A DNA stretch of 64,000 bases from Paenibacillus cookii (GTDB lineage Bacteria; Bacillota; Bacilli; Paenibacillales; Paenibacillaceae), in contig NZ_BORW01000008.1 in NCBI RefSeq assembly GCF_018333375.1, forward strand, positions 62,001-126,000, written 5' to 3'. Under the pieces are notes generated by a model. It made no database searches. It worked only from the letters and a program-made list of their open reading frames with translations, and was not told the origin of the DNA. Position numbers and translations under genes: made by a program. Below are positions 8,610-16,435 of the stretch, in pieces. Each line of letters starts with the position of its first letter. Positions within the stretch are counted from its first letter, which is position 1.

Positions 8610-9422
8610 CTATGGCATCCGGGTGGAGACGTACCGTTGGGGCGTCACGCCGACGATTTTGAAAAAAGCCTTCGAAAAATGGCTCTGGTCGTAATACCCG
8701 GTCTCAGCAGCAATATCCGCGATCGGCCGCCTTTTCAAAAGTTCGGCCTTCGCATGGTTGATCCTCAGCAGGTTTTGGTAGGCGTGAGGCGGCATGTGCG
8801 TGCCTTTCTTGAAAAGGCGTATGAGATGGAATTTGCTGACCCCCACCGCTTCCTCCAGCCTTTGGAGCGTAATCCGCTCATGATAGTGGGCATGAAGGTA
8901 TTCCTGAATCCGGCGGATGTGCGGCTGTTCGCACCCGGGTCCTGATGGATGCTCCAGATCGAGCGTATTTCGGCTGGCGAGCGCATAAATCAACTCAACG
9001 GCAGCGGATTCGGCGGCCAACGGTTCGTCCGCCCCGGCGAGAGCGTCCGCCACCTGATTGATCAAGCGGCGGCAATATTGATTTTTGTGCCCTTCCAGTA
9101 AAAACGGGATGCGCAGCGGTTCCGCCATGGCCGGCTCCAGTTGGTCCAGCCATTCCGGCTTGATGAACAACATTTTATATTTCCATGAATCGAGGGAGGC
9201 GGGGCGGCAGGCATGCAGCATGCCTGGCGGAAAACTGATCGCCCTGCCCGTCTCTACCCGATACGCGTGTCCGTCGCACCAGGCTTCCGTTTCGCCTTCG
9301 TCGATCAAGCCGATCGAATACTCTTCATGAAAATGCTTCTGATAGGCCAGATCGCTTCGCGTGCATCGTTTGGCCTCCAGGAAAGGCAAATGTTCGTTTC
9401 TATAAAAGGTTACATTCGTCAT
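8610..9422 (-). CDS. AraC family transcriptional regulator
   Basis: A 270-residue one-component regulator. The N-terminal cupin-like sensor (HFHEEYSIGLIDEGE, ISFPPGMLHACRP) is followed by two helix-turn-helix motifs near 170-265 (ITLQRLEEAVGVSKFHLIRLFKKGTHM; ADIAAETGYYDQSHFSKAFFKIVGVTPQRY). The start has GGAGAG six bases upstream. It lies directly upstream of proline dehydrogenase on the same strand and may control it, but the effector is unknown. Confidence 0.9.
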   Translation of the reverse strand: MTNVTFYRNEHLPFLEAKRCTRSDLAYQKHFHEEYSIGLIDEGETEAWCDGHAYRVETGRAISFPPGMLHACRPASLDSWKYKMLFIKPEWLDQLEPAMAEPLRIPFLLEGHKNQYCRRLINQVADALAGADEPLAAESAAVELIYALASRNTLDLEHPSGPGCEQPHIRRIQEYLHAHYHERITLQRLEEAVGVSKFHLIRLFKKGTHMPPHAYQNLLRINHAKAELLKRRPIADIAAETGYYDQSHFSKAFFKIVGVTPQRYVSTRMP

Positions 9423-9521
9423 AGAATTCTCTCCATCCGGTGTCCGACCCCATAATTACAAGCAAGATGACTCCTTGAACGTAAGGAGAGTTAGTCCATC
9501 ATTCGAGCAGAATGTATTGGC

Positions 9522-10283
9522 TCAGCTTGTGCTTTTTCCTGTGTAGTATTGCTCCAGGATCTGTTCGATGTAAATCATGACCTCCCGGTCCATGCCGTAG
9601 ATTTTGGCGGCTTCGCCAGGCTCCGGTTTGATGTAATCCCAATATTTTAGAGCCAATGCCTCGTCGTCTTTGAATAATTGTTCGGCATAAGCCGCTATAC
9701 GGGCAGCCAGACGTTGGGAGCGCCCGGACGCGGGAGAATCGTTGAGCTGCGCCCGCAACTCGTTTAGTATATCGGCCCATTCCATGGCAAGCGGATCGGC
9801 AGGTTCATGGGACGGCAGCTTTTCCATTTCCTCTTCCGTAAAGAACAGCCGGCGAATCTGCCGTTTTCTGTCCGGCTGTCTTTCGATTTCACGGATAAAA
9901 CCGAGCATCTCTTCAATCCGGACTTCCTTGGTCGCCCTCATGGCATAAAGCGATGATTGGAGCAGATGCTCGACCTTTTGGATTTCTTCCTTCTCTTTTT
10001 GCAGCTCCGCGATCTGGCGCTCGATGACGCGGACCCATATGTCGTAATCGTCGCCCGTTTGCCGCTCAAAATGTTGATCGAACATCTCCTTGATCTCGCG
10101 AAGCCGAAACCGCATTCGCTTAAGGAGCACAATTTGCTGCAGACGCATGACATCCCCCGGACCGTAAAGCCGGTATTGATTGTCCGGGCTGCGTTTGGGC
10201 TTTAACAGATTCATTTTTTCATAATAATGCAGCGTTCGGATCGAAATGCCGGTTTTTTTGGACAGTTCCCCGACCGTATACAA
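9522..10283 (-). CDS. MerR family transcriptional regulator
   Basis: 253 residues. The winged helix of MerR is at 1-70 (MYTVGELSKKTGISIRTLHYYEKMNLLKPKR, QYRLYG), then a dimerising coiled coil (ERQIAELQKEKEEIQKVEHLL) and a C-terminal helical domain like the TipAS effector domain (EEMEKLPSHEPADP, LFKDDEALALKYWDYI). The start is TTG with GAGGTG seven bases upstream. It is the second gene of an operon headed by a CPBP protease gene whose promoter has the long spacer and dyad typical of MerR targets, so autoregulation is likely. The ligand is unknown. Confidence 0.9.
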   Translation of the reverse strand: MYTVGELSKKTGISIRTLHYYEKMNLLKPKRSPDNQYRLYGPGDVMRLQQIVLLKRMRFRLREIKEMFDQHFERQTGDDYDIWVRVIERQIAELQKEKEEIQKVEHLLQSSLYAMRATKEVRIEEMLGFIREIERQPDRKRQIRRLFFTEEEMEKLPSHEPADPLAMEWADILNELRAQLNDSPASGRSQRLAARIAAYAEQLFKDDEALALKYWDYIKPEPGEAAKIYGMDREVMIYIEQILEQYYTGKSTS

Positions 10284-10294
10284 AATTTTTCACC

Positions 10295-11170
10295 TCACCT
10301 CTTTTTTGCGCGAATTCGGCGAACCGTAAGCATGCACGCAAGAATAAGGGCTGCAACCACGACCGTCATAAAAAACAATATAAACAATTCCCCCGTACCA
10401 GGCATCGTTTCATGATACGTAAACAATCTTTGCTCCCTCTGCAGCACGGCAAACCTGGAAATTTCAAGATACGCAAGATGAAAACCGATGGGGGCCCAGA
10501 AGCTGCCGGTCGCTATTCTGAGCAGCTGCAGCGCGGTCCCGAAACATAGCAGAAGGATTACGTATTCGGCGTTCATCTGAGTGGCCATCCCCATTCCGCT
10601 AAGCCGCTGCAGGCAGGCAACCGCAACCGGAACGAGCACGAACATGGCAAGCTGAAGCGGGAAAGCGGCAAGGGCAGGAAGTTTCAATCTCAGCGTGCCG
10701 TACGCAAAACCCCTTAACACGGTTTCTTCCGGCAACGCCTCGTAGAGGAAAGCGAACATGATGTTGACCGCGATGCTCCCCAAGAGCTCCGGAGAGAGAT
10801 GCCATTGCGCAATGCCGATCCATCCCTGCCAACACGCAATGATGAATCCGAAGCCTGCAAGGCCGACGGCAAGACCCGCTCCGATGAGGAGATGGACGAT
10901 TCCTTTTCGAAGGCGATCGCCAACAATATCGCTCCAAGCTCTGCCCAGCAGCCTCGTTTGAATATAATAAACGGCCGCAAGGCTAATGGAACTGATAATT
11001 CCTCCTTTACTTAATTGGACAACGATGACATTCGCACCTGCAAGTTTGAGCAATCGGCCGGCCGCTGTCGCTGCGTACAAGCCGATTGTCAGGGACAACC
11101 ATCCCAGGAGGACGGCTGTTATCCACGTTTTGGTTTCCGCGCCGGTTGGCGAAGTTTTCATTGATTCCAT
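10295..11170 (-). CDS. CPBP family intramembrane protease
   Basis: About 291 residues with roughly eight membrane helices. The CPBP (Abi/type II CAAX prenyl protease-like) motif appears as EALPEETVLRGFAYGTLR, which contains the glutamate pair and arginine, and a later FWAPIGFHLAYLE carries the conserved histidine. Such proteins cleave or bind membrane peptides; in Firmicutes some give bacteriocin self-immunity. Of two adjacent starts, ATG 11170 is preferred because GGAGG lies ten bases upstream. It is transcribed with the MerR gene (11-bp gap). Confidence 0.85.
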   Translation of the reverse strand: MESMKTSPTGAETKTWITAVLLGWLSLTIGLYAATAAGRLLKLAGANVIVVQLSKGGIISSISLAAVYYIQTRLLGRAWSDIVGDRLRKGIVHLLIGAGLAVGLAGFGFIIACWQGWIGIAQWHLSPELLGSIAVNIMFAFLYEALPEETVLRGFAYGTLRLKLPALAAFPLQLAMFVLVPVAVACLQRLSGMGMATQMNAEYVILLLCFGTALQLLRIATGSFWAPIGFHLAYLEISRFAVLQREQRLFTYHETMPGTGELFILFFMTVVVAALILACMLTVRRIRAKKR

Positions 11171-11193
11171 CAACTTTTCCCCTCCTTGGCGCT

Positions 11194-11225
11194 ATTGTAA
11201 ACCCTCTACTATAGGTCAGGGTCAA
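11194..11225 (-). promoter_or_regulatory. MerR-type promoter with dyad operator
   Basis: On the minus strand the -35 box is TTGACC (11225-11220) and the -10 box TACAAT (11199-11194), 20 bp apart instead of 17. An inverted repeat ACCCT...AGGGT (11201-11222) fills the spacer. Overlong spacers with a central dyad are the hallmark of promoters activated by MerR proteins, and a MerR gene is the second gene of this operon. Confidence 0.75.
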
Positions 11226-11339
11226 GAGGGGTCTGGATCAAGACGTTAAATAATGCGAGCGCTTCTTGAGGAGAAACGAAGATGCCGTCGGATTATTTGT
11301 GAAAAAATGAACAAATTATGAACTTCGTGCATGAACCTA

Positions 11340-11390
11340 TTGATTTGTGAAAAAAATCACAGTATACTGTAAATGTGAAATAAATCACAA
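11340..11390 (+). promoter_or_regulatory. Promoter of NADH oxidase with two Rex/Fnr-like operators
   Basis: The promoter is TTGATT (11340-11345), 17 bp, TATACT (11363-11368). TTGTGA-N6-TCACAG (11345-11362) fills the spacer and ATGTGA-N6-TCACAA (11373-11390) covers the start region. Both match the redox repressor Rex (TTGTGA-N6-TCACAA) and also the core of Fnr/CRP sites. Their position over the promoter suggests repression, and Rex controlling an NADH oxidase would make sense. Confidence 0.7.
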
Positions 11391-11506
11391 CTAAACATTA
11401 CAATTCGAAGGTTAAAATGCAGCGGCTTCACGACAGGCATGAACTTTTAAATTTCTTTAGATGAAGAACCATCGGACTTACCGATTATATTCGAGGAGGA
11501 ATTACG

Positions 11507-12868
11507 ATGAGAATTGCAGTGATTGGATGTACCCATGCCGGAACGGCAGCGGTGGCGAATGCAGCCAAGCTTTACCCTGATGCCCAAATTACCGTTTATG
11601 AACGCAACGACAACATCTCGTTTTTATCCTGCGGCATTGCCTTGTATGTAGGCGGCGTCGTGAAAGATCCGGAAGGCTTGTTTTATTCGTCGCCGCAGCA
11701 GCTGGCGGATTTGGGCGTCGTGACCCATATGCGCCATGAGGTGCTTGCGGTCGATACCGATGCAAAAACGATGCAGGTGCGCAACCTGCTGACCGGAGAG
11801 GTATTCAAAGACTGCTACGATAAATTGATCGTCACGACAGGCTCTTGGCCGGTCATTCCGAAGCTTCCGGGCATGGAGCTCGGCAACATTCTGCTCTGCA
11901 AAAACTACGAACATTCCAACACCATCATCGAAAAAGCGAAACATGCGAACCGCATTACGGTGGTCGGCGCGGGTTACATCGGCGTTGAGCTGGTGGAGGC
12001 GTTCGAGCAAAGCGGGAAGCGGGTGACTTTGATCGACAGCGCGGACCGGATTTTGAACCGGTATTTGGACAGCGAGTTCAGCAGCCGGATCGAAGACGCG
12101 TTCCGCGGTCATGGCATCGAGCTGGCGCTGGGGCAAACGGTGAAAGCTTTTGAAGGCAAAGATGGGCTTGTCAGCCGCGTCATCACCGACAAAGGCGAAA
12201 TCGAAACGGATATGGTCATTCTTTGCATCGGCTTCCGTCCGAATACCGAACTGCTGAAAGGCCAGGTGGATATGCTGCCAGGCGGCGCCATCATCGTCGA
12301 CCCATACATGCAAACGAGCAAAAAGGACGTGTTTGCGGCCGGCGACAGCTGCGCCGTGCATTACAATCCGACCGGGAAGGCGGCTTACATTCCGCTGGCT
12401 ATGAATGCGGTGCGGATGGGACTGCTGGCGGCCCGCAACCTGATGGGACCAACGACGAAATATTTGGGCACGCAGGGCACGTCGGGCCTCAAAATCTACG
12501 ATCTCAACCTGGCTTCGACGGGACTGACGGAAGGCGCCGCAGCCGACGAGAAGATCCATGCCGAAGCGGTGACCGTCAATGACGCATACCGTCCGGAATT
12601 TATGCCTACGGCCGAGACGGTGATGCTGAAAGTCGTATATGACAAAGAGAACCGCCGTCTGCTGGGGGCGCAGATCATGTCCAAGGTCGATCTGACGCAA
12701 GCGATGAACACGTTGTCGGTATGCATTCAGAACGGGATGACGATCGACGAGCTGGCTTTCGTCGACTTCTTCTTCCAGCCTCATTTCAACAAGCCTTGGA
12801 ACTTCTTGAATACGGCCGGCATCGCCGCGCTGCCGAAGCTCGTAGCGGGCGAACTGCAGCACGCTTGA
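11507..12868 (+). CDS. nox: NADH oxidase (Nox-type, CoA-disulfide reductase family)
   Basis: A 453-residue cytosolic flavoprotein that oxidises NADH with oxygen, most likely to water. The N-terminal FAD site reads VIGCTHAGTAAV, where His10 and the redox cysteine Cys42 (SFLSCGIALYVGG) fit the water-forming Nox enzymes. The NAD site is VVGAGYIGVELVEAF at about 149-163. FAD contact VFAAGDSCAV and the C-terminal dimer domain follow. Strong ribosome site GAGGAGG. Single gene with its own redox-type operator region and a strong terminator. CoA-disulfide reductase is a possible alternative activity. Confidence 0.88.
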   Translation: MRIAVIGCTHAGTAAVANAAKLYPDAQITVYERNDNISFLSCGIALYVGGVVKDPEGLFYSSPQQLADLGVVTHMRHEVLAVDTDAKTMQVRNLLTGEVFKDCYDKLIVTTGSWPVIPKLPGMELGNILLCKNYEHSNTIIEKAKHANRITVVGAGYIGVELVEAFEQSGKRVTLIDSADRILNRYLDSEFSSRIEDAFRGHGIELALGQTVKAFEGKDGLVSRVITDKGEIETDMVILCIGFRPNTELLKGQVDMLPGGAIIVDPYMQTSKKDVFAAGDSCAVHYNPTGKAAYIPLAMNAVRMGLLAARNLMGPTTKYLGTQGTSGLKIYDLNLASTGLTEGAAADEKIHAEAVTVNDAYRPEFMPTAETVMLKVVYDKENRRLLGAQIMSKVDLTQAMNTLSVCIQNGMTIDELAFVDFFFQPHFNKPWNFLNTAGIAALPKLVAGELQHA

Positions 12869-12880
12869 CCTGACCGCACG

Positions 12881-12929
12881 AAAAAAGGTCATCGGGTCAT
12901 CTTTAGGGATGACGCCGATGGCCTTTTTT
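12881..12929. terminator. Bidirectional terminator
   Basis: AAAAAAGGTCATCGG and CCGATGGCCTTTTTT with an inner GTCATC/GATGAC pair form a strong stem. A-run and T-run on the two sides let it end both nox and the convergent coat-like gene. Confidence 0.85.
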
Positions 12930-12986
12930 ACGCCGTTTTGAAGGAGTAAGCGAACGCAAACATCTGCGGACGATAAAGCGAAAGCC

Positions 12987-13919
12987 TTAATCCTCCGAAT
13001 GTTGTTTTTTCTCTTTGCCTCCCACCTGGAAGCCGACCTGGCCGTCATGGCTGCCGACGTTGCCGCCGACCTTGAAGCTTACGCCCTGGCCCCCGCCTAC
13101 TTGGGCACCCGCGTGGGCGCCGAGGCCGTGATCGCCGCCGATCTGCGCTCCCGTGCTGAAGGCTGCGCCTTGACCGCCGCCGAGCTGGCCTTTCACATGG
13201 GCGCCGAGGCCGTGTTCGCCCCCGATTTGGGCTTCGGTGCTCAGTCCGATCCCTTGCTTCAGACCGGCATGGCCCTCGGCCTGCACCTGAATGCCGTATT
13301 TGCCGCCGAGATTGCTTTCGGTTTCGAATTGGAAGCCTTTTGTTTTGTTATCCAGGTTCGCCCCTCCCTGGACGTTCAGACCGTATTCCTCCGCGCCGAC
13401 GTGGCTGCTGACCTGGTTGCTTATGCCATGTTTGTCGACCTGGGTTTCTGCCTGGAAGCCGGCGCCGTGTTTGCCGCCAACTTCGATGCCGGTGTTCATT
13501 TTGACGCCCGTATGGCTTTTTTCCGGTTTGGCCTTTTCGGGCTCAACCTGTTCCGCCTGGACGTTTTCCGCTTTTACTTCGGCGGGTTTCGTCTCCGTCT
13601 CCGGCTGAAGTTTAATCTGAAAGCCTTTGGAAGTCGGTTCGACCCGTGTAGGGTCCATCGCTGAGTAAGGCGCGTCATAAGGGATGCCGGGGTATGGAGC
13701 GGCCGGGAACGGCGCGTAAGCCGGGTAGGCTGGATACCCCGTATAGGCCGGATACCCGGTGAACCCGCCTCCGTAAGGAACTACCCGTTCCGGCATGGGA
13801 CAGAAATAAGGCGATGGAGCAAACGGGCCGCGGAATGTATAGGCAAACGGATAATAGGCGAATGGAACCGGATGTATGTGCTGGAAGGCGGGCCCGAAGG
13901 GATAGCTGCTTGTCGTCAT
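12987..13919 (-). CDS. Glycine-rich repeat protein, spore-coat-like
   Basis: 310 residues from ATG 13919, chosen because GGAGG lies nine bases upstream and inside the longer reading frame. The N-terminal quarter is Pro/Tyr/Phe-rich (YPAYTGYPAYPAYAPF), as in many spore coat proteins. A charged linker (ETETKPAEVKAENV) follows, then from about residue 135 a tandem array of about 14-residue units built on GG.HGLG, combined in 28-residue pairs such as TEAQIGGEHGLGAH with VKGQLGGGQGAAFS. No signal peptide. The array likely folds as stacked beta turns. A surface or spore-coat role is inferred from composition; a CATAATATA motif upstream (13983-13991) resembles a mother-cell sigma -10 box. Confidence 0.7.
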   Translation of the reverse strand: MTTSSYPFGPAFQHIHPVPFAYYPFAYTFRGPFAPSPYFCPMPERVVPYGGGFTGYPAYTGYPAYPAYAPFPAAPYPGIPYDAPYSAMDPTRVEPTSKGFQIKLQPETETKPAEVKAENVQAEQVEPEKAKPEKSHTGVKMNTGIEVGGKHGAGFQAETQVDKHGISNQVSSHVGAEEYGLNVQGGANLDNKTKGFQFETESNLGGKYGIQVQAEGHAGLKQGIGLSTEAQIGGEHGLGAHVKGQLGGGQGAAFSTGAQIGGDHGLGAHAGAQVGGGQGVSFKVGGNVGSHDGQVGFQVGGKEKKQHSED

Positions 13920-14138
13920 GAGATAGAACCTCCAGATCAAATTTGATGATATAGCCTATTCAATGGGGCGAGAAATGACACATATATTATGTTTTGCTTT
14001 TGGGGGAATCGGGAGCGCTGCAACCGGCACCGGGCAAAAGAGGGGACGAAAGGCGGGGGCCGGATCGCATCTGGAAAAAAAGGGGTTGTCAACGGGAGTG
14101 CGAATCTGCTTAAATCAAATAAAAAAGGGTGATGACCA

Positions 14139-15101
14139 ATGCCGCTAGTGGATATGCCCCTATCGGAGCTGAAAAAATACCAAGGGATCAATCCCAGACC
14201 GCATGATTTCGACGCTTATTGGGAGAAGGCGCTTGAGGAGATGCGCGCCGTAGACCCGCAGGTCGAGCTTGTCCCGGCTGAATTCCAGCTTCCGTTCGCG
14301 GAATGCTTCCATTTATATTTCACGGGTGTAAGCGGTGCCAGAGTGCATGCGAAATACGTTCGGCCTAAAGGGAGCGCCGAACCGCATCCGGCCGTGCTGC
14401 TTTTTCACGGGTACACCGGACATAGCGGCGATTGGATGGACAAAATGGTGTATCCGGCGCTCGGCTTTTCCATCGCGGCGCTGGACGTTCGCGGGCAAGG
14501 AGGCCTGTCCGAGGATACCGGCGGCGTATCGGGCAACACGCATCACGGCCATATTATCCGCGGACTCGATAACGAGGATCCGCACCGTTTGCTGTTCCGG
14601 GACATTTTCCTCGATACGGCGCAGCTGGCTTCGATCGTCATGAACATGCCGGAGGTCGACGCGGACCGCGTCGGGGCGACGGGTTGGTCGCAGGGCGGTG
14701 CGCTTACGATCGCTTGCGCTGCGCTTGAACCGCGCATCAAAAAAGCGGCGCCGGTTTATCCGTTCCTGAGCGATTACCGCAGAACCTGGGAAATGGATTT
14801 GTGCAAACACGCTTACGAAGAACTCGGAAAATACTTCCGCATGTTCGATCCGCAGCACAAGCGCGAGGACGAAATTTTCACGAAGCTGGGATACATCGAT
14901 ATTCAAAACCTGGCGCCGCGCATCAAGGCCGATTGCCTGATCGGGGTGGGGCTGATGGATATCGTTTGCCCGCCTTCGACCCAATTTGCCGCTATCAACA
15001 AAATTACCGCACCCGTGCAGCTGGAGATTTTCCCGGATTTCGGGCATGAAGGCTTGCCCGGGCTGAACGATAAGATCATTCAATTCATGAAGGATCTCTA
15101 A
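14139..15101 (+). CDS. Acetyl xylan esterase / cephalosporin-C deacetylase (CE7)
   Basis: A 320-residue cytoplasmic alpha/beta hydrolase that removes acetyl groups from xylo-oligosaccharides and similar esters. The CE7 signature RGQGG is present, with nucleophile Ser184 in GWSQGG, Asp274 (GLMDIVCPP) and His303 (DFGHEG). Spacing closely matches the known Bacillus enzyme. Length and lack of signal peptide fit the family, which works on imported oligomers. Ribosome site GGGTGAT before ATG. It appears monocistronic. Confidence 0.93.
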   Translation: MPLVDMPLSELKKYQGINPRPHDFDAYWEKALEEMRAVDPQVELVPAEFQLPFAECFHLYFTGVSGARVHAKYVRPKGSAEPHPAVLLFHGYTGHSGDWMDKMVYPALGFSIAALDVRGQGGLSEDTGGVSGNTHHGHIIRGLDNEDPHRLLFRDIFLDTAQLASIVMNMPEVDADRVGATGWSQGGALTIACAALEPRIKKAAPVYPFLSDYRRTWEMDLCKHAYEELGKYFRMFDPQHKREDEIFTKLGYIDIQNLAPRIKADCLIGVGLMDIVCPPSTQFAAINKITAPVQLEIFPDFGHEGLPGLNDKIIQFMKDL

Positions 15102-15668
15102 GATTCAATAAGGACGGAACCCTAGAATAATCCTCTTTTAGTAAACAAGAGAACTAAGACACCGTTAAAATCGGCTTAATCTTGTTGAACGAAGGGGATT
15201 TTTCATATCTGGTGATTAGAACAATCCTGTATGACCGTGCACTTTAGCAAGTGCCTCCACACTATTAGAACAGGAAGAGCAAGGTTGGATTGGTGGTCTG
15301 GATCCTCGCGTAGAAATGGACGGGCTGATGCTTGGGCGCGTTGGTTTTGGTTACTCATGCCTCCGTTTTATTGATCCAATAATTCCATCAGTGCTAGCAT
15401 TGGAACTTCCCAAGATTAAGTAACTAGTAATTCATTAACTATAAAGTGAAATAGAACAGTAATGACAGTGAATTATTATTTCACTGTCATTATTCCATTG
15501 CTGAACATTCGGGAATTATTGTTGACAATAAACGTATTCTGCTTGTATTAATATGCTAATGTTGTTAGCAGAGTTACGGGGAATTATTGCATATTTTACT
15601 TTTTTGACCATGTTGTATATATTTATAGAAAGTGCCTTCACTATCATCGTTCTAAGTTAGGAACTAAG
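15102..15668. other. AT-rich intergenic stretch with decayed sequence
   Basis: This stretch has no intact gene. It contains a gene-like 62-codon remnant (15235-15423), a perfect 13-bp inverted repeat TAATGACAGTGAA/TTCACTGTCATTA (15460-15492), and a possible promoter TTGACA (15522-15527), 18 bp, TATTAA (15546-15551). That promoter might once have served the flippase gene now separated from it by the IS remnant. Confidence 0.5.
15235..15423 (+). pseudogene. C-terminal gene remnant, unidentified
   Basis: The frame bounded by TGA at 15232 and TAA at 15421 reads as a plausible protein tail (EQEEQGWIGGLDPRVEMDG, GRVGFGYSCLRFIDPIIP). It has no start codon with a ribosome site. I do not recognise the family. 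Confidence 0.3.
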
Positions 15669-16405
15669 AGGTAGTGTCAAGAATTTTGTGTAAATGAAGA
15701 TTTCCTTGTCTTGTAGGTGCAACGGTTTTAGTCCTTGGTTGTGAACATAGCCTGCAGTTCAGCACGTGCAAGATCAAAACCCATATGGCAACGTGTAGTG
15801 AAGCGCTGGTTATAGTCCTCAAACTGTGCCACCAGGAATTTTTCTAGGGTTTCTTCGAGTCGATTCGAGTGGAATTGTTCTTTACGTTTGCTGTATTTCT
15901 TTATCTGCTTGTTGAAAAATCTCTATAAGATTCATTGAGTAGATACTTCTCCAAATTGAATTCGGGAAGCTATGGGTTATCACGTAAAGATTTAACGACT
16001 TTAGGATAGACAGTTTTCCATTTATCGCAGAAGTTCTCAAGAGCAGCCTTATAAGGTGCAACGTTTGCTGCTTAAACTCTCCGTTGCGATCTCTAGGAAT
16101 GTTAGCTTTAGGCCTCCGTAATCGGTGTGTAGCCACCGTTTCTAAAGTTTCCAGATACGGTCATACTTTTCATAGTCCAAGAAGGCGGTTAATTCCGTTT
16201 CTAACAAGCGATTCATAGCTGATTCCAGGTGCTTGCGGAATACTTAGTCACATCCTGTTTTGTGACGAGCTTGGACTAAATCTGATTTAAAATGATTCAT
16301 AGGGAAGACCTCTTTTCTATGGATTGTTGTGTGGTAGCTCAATTCTACAAGAAAAGGTCTTCCTTTTGCTATTTATCTATTTACACAAAATATTTTATGC
16401 CCTCA
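15669..16405 (-). mobile_element. Decayed, internally deleted IS256-family element
   Basis: The ends share an inverted repeat, ATTTTGTGTAAAT, at about 15682-15694 and at 16380-16392 on the opposite strand, with further partial matches outward. Between them lies a wrecked Mutator/IS256-type transposase frame. At about 740 bp it is roughly half the usual length. It ends about 30 bp before the flippase start codon. Confidence 0.65.
15728..16300 (-). pseudogene. IS256/Mutator-family transposase pseudogene
   Basis: Minus-strand translation gives pieces of a Mutator-type transposase in order: MNHFKSDLVQ, ETELTAFLDYEKYDR, TDYGGLKLT, then PRDRNGEFKQQTL. These match the conserved N-terminal block of the family, in which growth of the target-binding region ends with PRDRNGEF. 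Several stops and frame changes break it, the catalytic core is missing, and the end reads EKFLVAQFEDYNQRFTTRCHMGFDLARAEL in pieces before the left repeat. It is non-functional. Confidence 0.65.
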
Positions 16406-16435
16406 TTTTTTTCGTATTGAAAGAAGGTAACTTCC

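Noticed and set aside
11624..13048. 474-codon minus-strand frame opposite nox
   Set aside because: The plus strand encodes a clear NADH oxidase; the frame also crosses a terminator.
13060..13340. Regular repeats that might be a CRISPR array
   Set aside because: The repeats are in frame, encode glycine-rich units and have no unique spacers.
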